In this document: one piece after another, positions 43,997 through 52,078 of the stretch
How the letters are laid out: every line of letters starts with the position of its first letter
Position numbering within the stretch: position 1 is the first letter of the stretch
Assembly: GCA_016718805.1 (NCBI GenBank)
Contig: JADKCP010000003.1
Coordinates: 558,001-622,000, forward strand
Length of the DNA: 64,000 nt
Direction of reading: 5' to 3'
From: Bacteroidota bacterium
GTDB taxonomy: Bacteria; Bacteroidota; Bacteroidia; UBA4408
The notes under the pieces: model-generated
Database searches by the model: none
Told to the model about the DNA's origin: nothing
Seen by the model: the letters and a program-made list of their open reading frames with translations, nothing else
Position numbers and translations under genes: made by a program

Positions 43997-44899
43997 ATGA
44001 AATTAAATTTACTTTTTACAATAGTAATTCCAACCTATAACAGGGCCGATTTTATTGCCACCACAATTCAATCGGTTTTGAATCAAACCTATCGTAATTT
44101 TGAGTTATTGGTGATTGATGATGGAAGTACCGATTCAACTGAATCTGTGGTAAAGTCTATACACGACATCCGGATTCAGTATTTTAAAATCACAAATTCA
44201 GAACGCGGAGCAGCCCGCAATGTTGGAATTGATAAGGCAAAAGGCGATTACATTACTTTTTTAGATTCTGACGATGTGTATTATCCTAATTATTTAAAAA
44301 ATGCACGCGAATCAATTTTGAATTTCGAGTACCCTCCATTTTTGCATCTGGCATACGAAGTAAGAAATTCAACTTCAAAGTTAATTTCAAAAATTGATTA
44401 CTTGAAATCAGATTCCTATGAATTTATTTTTAAAGGAAATCCGTTGAGTTGTATGGGAGTTTTTATGAAGCAAGAAATAACTAAGCAGTTTCAATTTAAT
44501 GAAGATCGATCGCTTTCGGGAAGCGAAGATTGGGAATTGTGGCTGCGGGTGATTGCCAACTTTGGAATAAAATGCGATCCAAGAATAAGTGCCTGTCTTA
44601 TACAGCATGACGATCGAAGTGTTATGAATTTTAACGAGACCAAATTGTATAAGCGAAAGGAATTAGCTCTACGATATGCATTTGAAGACCCTGTTGTGAT
44701 TCAAAAATTTAAAAAACATTACGATCAAATTGATGCTTATGCGGATGGATATATTGCTTTGCATTTATTGCTCGCAGGCAAGAATATTAGCAGCCTTAAA
44801 TACATTTTAAAATCGGTAGTTGGTTATCCACTCTCGCTTTTCAGTAAACGCTTTTTAGTTTTTAATAAGTATTTTTTTCTTAATTTCTTTAGATATTAA
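43997..44899 (+). CDS. Family 2 glycosyltransferase
   Basis: 300 residues. FTIVIPTYNRADFIATTIQSVLNQTYRNFEL is the classic N-terminus; VIDDGSTDSTE (near 39) binds the nucleotide; the metal site is LDSDDVYYP (near 90); SGSEDWELWLRV (near 175) holds the catalytic acidic residues. Two bases separate it from asnB. Acceptor unknown. Confidence 0.88.
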   Translation: MKLNLLFTIVIPTYNRADFIATTIQSVLNQTYRNFELLVIDDGSTDSTESVVKSIHDIRIQYFKITNSERGAARNVGIDKAKGDYITFLDSDDVYYPNYLKNARESILNFEYPPFLHLAYEVRNSTSKLISKIDYLKSDSYEFIFKGNPLSCMGVFMKQEITKQFQFNEDRSLSGSEDWELWLRVIANFGIKCDPRISACLIQHDDRSVMNFNETKLYKRKELALRYAFEDPVVIQKFKKHYDQIDAYADGYIALHLLLAGKNISSLKYILKSVVGYPLSLFSKRFLVFNKYFFLNFFRY

Positions 44900-44901
44900 T
44901 T

Positions 44902-46770
44902 ATGTGTGGTATAGCCGGCTTTTTTTCTGTACAACAAAAATTTTCTAAAGACGATTTAGAAAACATGACCCGTTGTTTAGAAAAACGCGGACCCGATTAT
45001 GAAGGATTTTATCAAGATGCTACTGTTGGACTTGGACATCGACGATTGAGTATATTGGATTTATCGGCCAATGGAAACCAGCCAATGTACTCACATAGTC
45101 GCCGCTTTGTGATGGCTTATAATGGTGAAATTTACAACTATGCTGAAATAGCTAATGAGCTGAAATTGATTAAGGGAGATGGAAAATTAAATTTCACTTC
45201 TTCCTCCGATTCAGAGGTAATTTTAGAAGCATTTGCTCATTGGGGAACCGATTTTGTGCACAAGTTAAATGGCATGTTTGCCATTGCTATTTATGATACA
45301 AAAGAAGAAGAATTATTTTTATTTAGAGATCGCATCGGAATTAAACCACTGTATTATTATTTAAATGGTAACGATTTAGTGTTTGCATCTGAATTAAAAG
45401 CCATATTAAAAGTAGCGACTATTCCACGTGTTATTAATAAAGAAGCTATTGCACAATATTTACATCTTGGATTTATTCCTGCACCAAACAGCATTTATCA
45501 ATCCATATATAAATTAGAACAAGGTAGTTTTATTCGTATCGGTAAAAAGGGTATTGATCATCAAAAATACTGGTCAATAAAATCAAGTATTCACACCGAT
45601 GTAATTGAGAATGAGAAAAAGGCATTGGTGCAACTGAGCGATTTAACCATGAGTAGCGTGCAATACCAGTTAAAAAGCGATGTCCCTTTTGGTGTATTCT
45701 TGAGCGGCGGTATCGATTCAAGTCTTGTTACCGCTCAGGCAAGTATATTGAGTAATGTGAAAGTAAATACTTTTTCTATTGGCTTTGATGAAAACCGATA
45801 CAATGAATCTGATTATGCTAAAGCAATTGCCAAATACCTAGGAACACATCATCACGAGTTTATTGTGCATTACAGCGATGCCATTAGCTTAATTGACGAT
45901 ATATTTGATGTTTACAGTGAACCATTTGCCGACTCAAGTTCTATTCCAACAATGCTTGTTTCGAAGTTGGCAAAACAATATGTTACGGTTACACTTTCGG
46001 GAGAAGGAGGAGATGAATTGTTTTTCGGATATGGTGCCTATAAATGGGCTAACCGACTTGATTCTTATTTGTTGAGAAAAGCAAGAAAGCCAATATCTTC
46101 ATTGCTTTCAAGTTTTAGCAACAAATATAAACGAGCTTCTAAATTGTTTGAATTTACCAATGAGAATAATATAAACAGCCACATTTTTTCGCAGGAACAA
46201 TATTTGTTTTCGAGCAATGAAACCGAACAATTATTGCAAGCACCCTACAATCAGTACAGTTCAGATATTTATTCAGCAGCAGCGCTTAGTACAAAGCGAC
46301 ATTTAAAACCTAATGAGAAACAAGCCTTGTTTGATATTGAATATTATTTACCCGACGATTTACTTACCAAGGTAGATCGTGCCAGTATGCGCTATTCGCT
46401 TGAAACACGTGTTCCCTATTTGGATCACCGCATTGTTGAATTTGCATTGAATTTATCACCCAACTTGAAATATAGAAATGGAGTAACCAAATATTTACTC
46501 AAAGAAATTTTGTTTCAATACGTTCCCGAAAATTACTTTAATCGCCCCAAGCAAGGATTTGCAATTCCTTTAGAAAAATGGTTGAAAAATGAATTGAGTT
46601 TTTTAATTCACGATTTCTTAAGCGAGAAAATTATTACTCATTACGGTATTGTTAAGTACGAGGAAGTAAAACAACTAAAAACCTTATTTAACGAAGGACA
46701 CGATTATTTATACAACCGCATTTGGTTGCTCATTGTATTGCATAAATGGCTGGTGAAAAATATGGGATAG
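44902..46770 (+). CDS. asnB: Glutamine-hydrolysing asparagine synthase AsnB
   Basis: 622 residues. Cys2 (MCGIAGFFS) is the N-terminal nucleophile of the class II amidotransferase; HRRLSILD and GEIYNYAEI mark the glutaminase; SGGIDSSLVTA (near 270) is the ATP-pyrophosphatase loop of the synthetase half; SGEGGDELFFGY and DLLTKVDRASMRYSLETRVPYLD are typical. In polysaccharide loci AsnB relatives often amidate sugar acids instead of aspartate, so either activity is possible; the tight coupling to glycosyltransferases favours the glycan role. Last gene of the set. Confidence 0.9.
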   Translation: MCGIAGFFSVQQKFSKDDLENMTRCLEKRGPDYEGFYQDATVGLGHRRLSILDLSANGNQPMYSHSRRFVMAYNGEIYNYAEIANELKLIKGDGKLNFTSSSDSEVILEAFAHWGTDFVHKLNGMFAIAIYDTKEEELFLFRDRIGIKPLYYYLNGNDLVFASELKAILKVATIPRVINKEAIAQYLHLGFIPAPNSIYQSIYKLEQGSFIRIGKKGIDHQKYWSIKSSIHTDVIENEKKALVQLSDLTMSSVQYQLKSDVPFGVFLSGGIDSSLVTAQASILSNVKVNTFSIGFDENRYNESDYAKAIAKYLGTHHHEFIVHYSDAISLIDDIFDVYSEPFADSSSIPTMLVSKLAKQYVTVTLSGEGGDELFFGYGAYKWANRLDSYLLRKARKPISSLLSSFSNKYKRASKLFEFTNENNINSHIFSQEQYLFSSNETEQLLQAPYNQYSSDIYSAAALSTKRHLKPNEKQALFDIEYYLPDDLLTKVDRASMRYSLETRVPYLDHRIVEFALNLSPNLKYRNGVTKYLLKEILFQYVPENYFNRPKQGFAIPLEKWLKNELSFLIHDFLSEKIITHYGIVKYEEVKQLKTLFNEGHDYLYNRIWLLIVLHKWLVKNMG

Positions 46771-46861
46771 GCCTTGCCACCTTTTATACTCGCACTTTTG
46801 CCTTCATCTGTTGATTGCAAAACATTTAATTGTACAAGTTGCAACTTGCCAAATGTACTTC

Positions 46862-47535
46862 TTAATCAATACTATTTTCCTTAATGCCAGCCTGCTTTAT
46901 AAAATAGGCGGTAGTTTTTTTAATCACAATAAAGCCAAGTAAAACCGGAAGCGTGAAATTCAGAAAAGTGATTTTAAAAATATTTTGCACAGCTGTAAAA
47001 GCTCCAACGGCAGTAACAAATGAAAACTGCATGCGTGTCAAATGATTTACATACCAATTTAATTTTCCGTAACGATTTTTAAATTGTGGCTTCAGAAATA
47101 TGTAATGTAGTATATCTCTACCAACAATCCAGGAATACAATAAGGAAAAAATAATCCTAAAGCAGCGCCTAAATAGTTTTGCAAAAGCAGCATTTGAATA
47201 GCTGAAATTAACATGAATAGAATTACCAATACGGCAAATAGTGCAATCAATTTATCTGCAATAGCATAAGGTTTATCCTTGATTATTGCAGCTCGCAAGC
47301 CGGTTAAAGCGAGGTAAAATCCAAGAACTACAATCGCCACAATGAGCATTGAACCTATATATGCTCCTGTAGCAATTATGCCAATCCATGACAAAATATA
47401 GATGTACCCAATATAACGATGCAGAACAGTACCTTTTTTTAAAACGAATTGTAAAATTCCACATACAAATATTAAGATACCAATAATGCCATGTAGTTTG
47501 GCAATAGTGTGATAGCTGAGCAGTTCTGTTGTCAT
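46862..47535 (-). CDS. DUF2306-like integral membrane protein, frameshifted
   Basis: Two overlapping frames (47535-47092 and 47140-46862) join when one T is added to the six-T run (plus-strand A run 47146-47151): LGLFF then reads SLLYSWIVGRDILHYIFLKPQFKNRYGKLNWYVNHL. The repaired protein has about 224 residues and six or seven membrane segments. The first helix block AKLHGIIGILIFVCGILQF and VLHRYIGYIYIL match the DUF2306 pattern (H...G and HR.IG..Y). Function unknown. Convergent to asnB. Confidence 0.7.
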
Positions 47536-47589
47536 CCTAGTTTATTGAGGTAGTTTAATAATTGAGAAATTAAATTTCATACAACAACC

Positions 47590-48024
47590 TTAGCTTTCTG
47601 CAAGTGCTTTTAATTTTTGCAAAGCAATGGGAAAAAGTTTATTCATGAAATCAACATATTCTTCCAGCGTATCAACTTCAACTTTTAAAAGTGTTCCATT
47701 TTCACTCGAAAGTAGACGGTAACTTTCAATAGCATTGGTCCAATTTGGATTCGTGTTCACTTGTTCTGCAAAATTTTTAAGTTCACCTAGGTGCTTAAAT
47801 GCAAGGAAATTGGGCTCCTCTATTTTTTCTAACAAGCTAAACATTCCTTCCCCATTTGGAGCTAATAAATGAATCTTATTTCCTTCGGTAAAAGCATCCG
47901 TTTTGTAATAGGAACCTTCAATAAAAGCACTCGTCCATTTTTTGTAATTTTCAATCTCCCATAAACAGGTCCAAACTTTTTGAGGACTAGCGTTTATATT
48001 AATTGTAAATTGTAGGGTTTTCAT
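47590..48024 (-). CDS. SRPBCC-family small-molecule-binding protein
   Basis: 144 residues, one START/Bet v1-like fold: FTININASPQKVWTCLWEIENYKKW at the start, long C-terminal helix (EEYVDFMNKLFPIALQKLKAL). Such proteins hold a hydrophobic ligand; no catalytic residues can be named. Its start lies 26 bases inside the end of the DUF4199 gene, so the two are coupled. Confidence 0.75.
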   Translation of the reverse strand: MKTLQFTININASPQKVWTCLWEIENYKKWTSAFIEGSYYKTDAFTEGNKIHLLAPNGEGMFSLLEKIEEPNFLAFKHLGELKNFAEQVNTNPNWTNAIESYRLLSSENGTLLKVEVDTLEEYVDFMNKLFPIALQKLKALAES

Positions 48025-48511
48025 TGAGTTTATTTTTGCTGCGAATAAAATAGGCTACTATAGCTGTGGTTACTATTCCCATAACGAATGCACCTATAGT
48101 ACTTTGTATCATGTAATTTTTTAAATTAAAGTAACTGCTTGCTTCTTCATAGCTTTTATAATATCCCACTTGCAGTGAATAATTAATAACATTCTTAAAA
48201 TAATCAGGACTAATTAATGTAGAAATTACCCATTGCATAAGTGGACTAAACAGGCTAATAATAATAGTAAGTAGTGCTCCTGAAAAGAATGCCTGTGCAT
48301 AGCTGATTTGCCCACCATAATACTGTTTCTTTTTTGCTTTTAGCGCCAACACATAAATGTATATTACCGGCACAATAATTAACAGTGAAAAGTATTCATG
48401 TAAATCTATATGAGTACTGTGTAACCCCGAAACTTTTTCGAGCCACATCCAAATTAGTGTAAAAGCGATGTAGGAGAAAGACCAGTATAGCTCTGTTTTA
48501 TATGATTTCAT
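47999..48511 (-). CDS. DUF4199 family membrane protein
   Basis: 170 residues, four membrane segments, with the family's ISYAQAFFSGALLTIIIS in the second and third. Common in Bacteroidota, function unknown. Overlaps the SRPBCC gene. Confidence 0.75.
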   Translation of the reverse strand: MKSYKTELYWSFSYIAFTLIWMWLEKVSGLHSTHIDLHEYFSLLIIVPVIYIYVLALKAKKKQYYGGQISYAQAFFSGALLTIIISLFSPLMQWVISTLISPDYFKNVINYSLQVGYYKSYEEASSYFNLKNYMIQSTIGAFVMGIVTTAIVAYFIRSKNKLNENPTIYN

Positions 48512-48708
48512 AGAGTAATTAAGAGTATGAAGTATGATGTTTTGGTTAGCTTATTTAAGAGAAGTGTATACTGTTTCAAATTGTGTTTAGTGTTTGTGAT
48601 AAAGGAATAAATTAGGAGTGAATAAGTGTCTCGCAAAAACCTTTTATTTTAACCAAGCCTTTAAGTTTGGCAGTTTGGAAATTGCATCAATCTTCAAATT
48701 CAAAAATA

Positions 48709-49374
48709 TTAGCTAGCCAATTTCAAAATATCTTTAGGAGTAATAATATTTTTATCGTATCCGGATAGTGCCACTCGCAGCATTGCCAAACCAATTTGTG
48801 TAGTATTCACTACGGTCGTGGGAGCAATAAATTTCTGAATACGTATTAACCACATAAAGTAATCGTAAAAAAACTGATAGCTTTTTGTTTTCGATTTAAT
48901 TCCCCTTAACGGGATAATTACTCCCGGTCTGAATAAAAAGGTTTTGTTTGGATTCAGCGCTAATAAAGCATTTTCAGTTTTTCCTTTTACACGCGCCCAC
49001 ATGATTCTTCCTGTTTCGGTTGAGTCAGTACCTTGTCCGGAAACATAAGTTATTGTACTGTTTTTATTTAATTCAACAAACCTTTTTGCTAATGCAATAG
49101 TGTAACTATAAGTTAACTCGAAATAGGTTTCTTCTTTCATGCCTGGAGCACTAACACCCATGCACAAATAGCAGGCATCATATCCGCTAAGCTCTGCAGT
49201 GTAATTTGAATAATCTAAAAAGTTATTAGGGCTAAGTTCATGAAGTTTTGGATGGCTAATTCCTACTGAAGTTCTACCAATAGCCAACACTTTTTCAACT
49301 TCAGTATTATCCAAACATTCGAGCAATACTCCTCGACCAACCATTCCGGAAGCACCGGTTATAATTACCTTCAT
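48709..49374 (-). CDS. NAD(P)-binding Rossmann protein, atypical SDR
   Basis: About 221 residues from the ATG at 49374 (MKVIITGASGMVGRGVLLECL, GxxGxxG present). Related to the TIP30/HTATIP2-like atypical short-chain dehydrogenases: YDACYLCMGVSAPGM and TYVSGQGTDSTE resemble that branch, and it lacks the classic YxxxK in the normal place. Likely an oxidoreductase or a cofactor-binding regulator. Single gene; TACTTTTG promoter element at 49396-49403. Confidence 0.78.
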   Translation of the reverse strand: MKVIITGASGMVGRGVLLECLDNTEVEKVLAIGRTSVGISHPKLHELSPNNFLDYSNYTAELSGYDACYLCMGVSAPGMKEETYFELTYSYTIALAKRFVELNKNSTITYVSGQGTDSTETGRIMWARVKGKTENALLALNPNKTFLFRPGVIIPLRGIKSKTKSYQFFYDYFMWLIRIQKFIAPTTVVNTTQIGLAMLRVALSGYDKNIITPKDILKLAS

Positions 49375-49395
49375 ACAGTTTTTTTTTAATTCTCT

Positions 49396-49403
49396 CAAAA
49401 GTA
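49396..49403 (-). promoter_or_regulatory. Candidate -7 element of the SDR gene at 48709
   Basis: Minus strand TACTTTTG, 22 bases before the ATG at 49374. It makes the longer start at 49398 unlikely, since that would lie inside the promoter. Confidence 0.45.
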
Positions 49404-49586
49404 AAAATATATATCCGAAACGAAGCGTATAATTGTGCGTTAAGATAAAGTATACAAAGTGCTAATTTTTATAGAATTTGTAACATAAGTTCAACTAGAA
49501 AAGGATAGGAAAGAACTGAAACCACCTTAAAACTTGTTACGAAATACAAGCTCCAATCAAGACTGAAATTAGAAGTAGTTTGCAAA

Positions 49587-50009
49587 TTATTTTTCTACAT
49601 AAGCTTTGAAATTATTCAGAATGGCCTGCCAACCATCTTTTTGCATTTCAACAGGGTTTTCACTTTCTGCTTCAAATGTTTCAACTACCTCTGTCGCTGA
49701 ACCAATTGAATTGAATGTAATTTCGGCAGTTCTACTATCGTCCATTGTATATGAAATAAAGCTATTCTGTTTTACTTCATCGTATACTCCTCCAAATTCA
49801 AATCCAAAGCTGCCATCCTTTGCTTCCATTCGCGTGGTAAATTTTCCTCCTTTTCGCAAATCGTTTTTAGCCCAAGGTGCTTGCCAATCGGCGCTAGCAA
49901 AGCACCAATTGCAAATATGTTCGGGCATTGTCCATAGTTCCCAAACTTTGGCAATAGGAGCATTGATGGTAGCTTCAACAGTAATTTTAACTCGCTTTGT
50001 AGTTTCCAT
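49587..50009 (-). CDS. AHSA1-like SRPBCC protein, partner of the ArsR-type regulator
   Basis: 140 residues: VKITVEATINAPIAKVWELWTMPEHICNWCFASADWQAPWAKNDLR, a standard AHSA1 start, and MQKDGWQAILNNFKAYVEK at the end. Family members bind a hydrophobic ligand. In a great many bacteria a gene of this kind sits directly behind an ArsR-family repressor; here 5 bases separate the two. Confidence 0.85.
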   Translation of the reverse strand: METTKRVKITVEATINAPIAKVWELWTMPEHICNWCFASADWQAPWAKNDLRKGGKFTTRMEAKDGSFGFEFGGVYDEVKQNSFISYTMDDSRTAEITFNSIGSATEVVETFEAESENPVEMQKDGWQAILNNFKAYVEK

Positions 50010-50014
50010 AGTAT

Positions 50015-50338
50015 TTAATTTTTGTTGTTTTTTTTGAGTTGATTTAAAACAGTATCCAATTCATTGAATCGATTTTCCCAAATGAGCCGCAATTTATCTA
50101 ACCATTTATCAACGTCATTTAGTTTACTTGCATTTAGTTGATAATAAATTTCACGCCCGGAAGTTTTTTGTTTTACCAATTCGCATTCGGTTAATATGCG
50201 TAAATGCTTGGATACAGCTTGACGGCTGCTGTTAAAATTTTCGGCTAAAGCATTTGGAGTCATTGCTCGCACAGCTAACAATACTAGTATTGCTCTTCTG
50301 GTTGGATCGGCTATTGCCTGAAACACATCTCTTCGCAT
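50015..50338 (-). CDS. ArsR-family winged-helix repressor
   Basis: About 107 residues from the ATG at 50338: MRRDVFQAIADPTRRAILVLLA is the classic start, and NALAENFNSSRQAVSKHLRIL the recognition helix. The metal-binding ELCVCDL of metal sensors is absent (MTPNALAENF), so it senses something else or acts through its SRPBCC partner. The earlier start at 50374 is excluded by the promoter at 50360-50390. Confidence 0.88.
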   Translation of the reverse strand: MRRDVFQAIADPTRRAILVLLAVRAMTPNALAENFNSSRQAVSKHLRILTECELVKQKTSGREIYYQLNASKLNDVDKWLDKLRLIWENRFNELDTVLNQLKKNNKN

Positions 50339-50359
50339 TGCTTCGTAAATTTTAGAAGA

Positions 50360-50390
50360 CAAATATACGTGCAACTAATCGGTTTCGCAA
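50360..50390 (-). promoter_or_regulatory. Promoter of the ArsR/SRPBCC operon
   Basis: Minus strand: TTG (plus CAA at 50388-50390), 20-base spacer, TATATTTG at 50360-50367. A good match to both elements; transcription should start about 15 bases before the ATG at 50338. Confidence 0.7.
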
Positions 50391-50464
50391 ATATATTTAA
50401 TGAAATTCGAAAAGTAGCTTTAATGCTTAAACAAAATCGCTTGAAATTGCTACTAGTTGTGAAG

Positions 50465-52048
50465 TTAATTTAGAACGAATTTGTGTACCGTTGAATTTAT
50501 TTTTAGGAAATAAGTTCCTTTACTATAGTTTGAAACATCAACTCTTTGAGGCAATGTTTCAATTTTAAAGCTTTGTATTTTTATACCCGATGATGAATAA
50601 ATATGTGCTGTTTGATTTACTAAATTTTTTGTTCCAGTTATATTAATTTTTGAAACTGTCGGATTCGGATAAATACTAAACTCATTGCTATTACTTGAAA
50701 GAGTTAAAAATTCAATACTGGTATTTGTGCTAGCAATGGTTTTAGAAAAGTAAATATTCATCTTCGAATTTCGAGTATCGCCCCACACTGCGTAAATGGT
50801 ATCGTGCTGATATCTGCTGCACATAAAATCATTTCCATCGGTACTAAGTATAGAATCAAAAGCAATAAATTGAGCCGACAATGGTTTATTCGTTGAAAAA
50901 CTTAAGCCATTATCAGAACTGGTTGCATAATAAAATTCATAGCCAGCATTCCAAAAACCGCTTGCCGTGGCCGACCTTCTGTCGCGCCAGGTAACCACTA
51001 ACTCACCACTTTCATTGTAAGCGGCCCACACCATATCTTGTGCTTTATTAAGCTGCAAGGTATCATCGTTTACACGTTTAGGTGCCATCCAGTTTTGCCC
51101 GGCTGTATTGCTCGATAAGCATACAATATTTGGATCGTTTGACTGATTCATAGGGGAAACAAAAACCATTTTGTTGCTATCGTTTGGATGACAAATTAAT
51201 AAGTATCCGTTTTTTAAATTGGTATCCGGAATCCCGGGTAAATAGGAATACATCGTTGAATAATTAAAAGTATTTCCTTTATCAAATGATTGGGCTAAAT
51301 AAAATGCGGGTAAAGGATTTTGACTACTAACATAACTTGGATAAGCAGCACAAAATTTTCCGTTCATGCTACAAGCCGGACTAGCCATAGGTGCTGCAAT
51401 GCTATTTCCAACCAAGTAATTTCCACCATCTACATTAGCTAGAGGAGTCCAAGTATGACCACTATCAGAAGAGCTTTTAAAATAGTTTCGGTTAGGAGGA
51501 GCAATCCAAGGTGCCGGTTTTGTAGTTATATACAAGGTTCCTGAATTACTACTTGTTGATTTATCAACCACCAGCCATGGTCGATCAATGGGGCGCTTTG
51601 TACCATCCTCAAAAATGTCAAAAGATTTAGTAGGATTGTCCCAATTTAGTCCACCATCGTTCGATCGAGCAACATAAACACCACCACTATCGGGGTTTGT
51701 CCGGAAATCAATATAGGCAAGATACAAACCACCATTTTTATTAAAAGCCATTGATACATCTGCTGAACCGTATCCATTTCCAAAATGCGGTAAGCTTACT
51801 GCATTGCTCCAACTCGCACCACCATCAAAACTTGCACGAGTTTTTATGGCGATACGAAATTGACTTCCACTTAGTTTTAATCCCATCCAAGCCACAACTA
51901 AATTTTGTGAATTAGTTGGATTTTGCACTAAATAAGGTTCTCCATCAAAAAGAAAACCGTTACTTAGGTTGGTATTTACAGGTTGTGCATACACTTGAAA
52001 CAAGGGTAACATTCCACACAACAGAATAAGTTTTTTAATGCAGTTCAT
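50465..52048 (-). CDS. Sialidase-like (BNR-repeat) T9SS cargo protein
   Basis: About 527 residues from the ATG at 52048. Signal peptide ends QVYAQ. Several Asp-box (SxDxGxTW) motifs are seen: SFDGGASWS, SNDGGLNWD, SSDSGHTW, and SSDNGLSF, the mark of a six-bladed sialidase-type beta-propeller. The FRIP-type Arg triad of true sialidases is not clear, so enzymatic activity is doubtful and a binding role is possible. T9SS tail at 450-527 (IYPNPTVSKINI ... GTYFLKINS). Followed by nothing on the same strand for 90 bases. Confidence 0.8.
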   Translation of the reverse strand: MNCIKKLILLCGMLPLFQVYAQPVNTNLSNGFLFDGEPYLVQNPTNSQNLVVAWMGLKLSGSQFRIAIKTRASFDGGASWSNAVSLPHFGNGYGSADVSMAFNKNGGLYLAYIDFRTNPDSGGVYVARSNDGGLNWDNPTKSFDIFEDGTKRPIDRPWLVVDKSTSSNSGTLYITTKPAPWIAPPNRNYFKSSSDSGHTWTPLANVDGGNYLVGNSIAAPMASPACSMNGKFCAAYPSYVSSQNPLPAFYLAQSFDKGNTFNYSTMYSYLPGIPDTNLKNGYLLICHPNDSNKMVFVSPMNQSNDPNIVCLSSNTAGQNWMAPKRVNDDTLQLNKAQDMVWAAYNESGELVVTWRDRRSATASGFWNAGYEFYYATSSDNGLSFSTNKPLSAQFIAFDSILSTDGNDFMCSRYQHDTIYAVWGDTRNSKMNIYFSKTIASTNTSIEFLTLSSNSNEFSIYPNPTVSKINITGTKNLVNQTAHIYSSSGIKIQSFKIETLPQRVDVSNYSKGTYFLKINSTVHKFVLN

Positions 52049-52078
52049 TTTTAACAAAACCAATTTGTGAATAGTTAA

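Noticed and set aside
46835..46848. Palindrome CAAGTTGCAACTTG between asnB and the DUF2306-like gene
   Set aside because: Lies in a convergent gap with no promoter role and no T run; a palindrome of this size can occur by chance.
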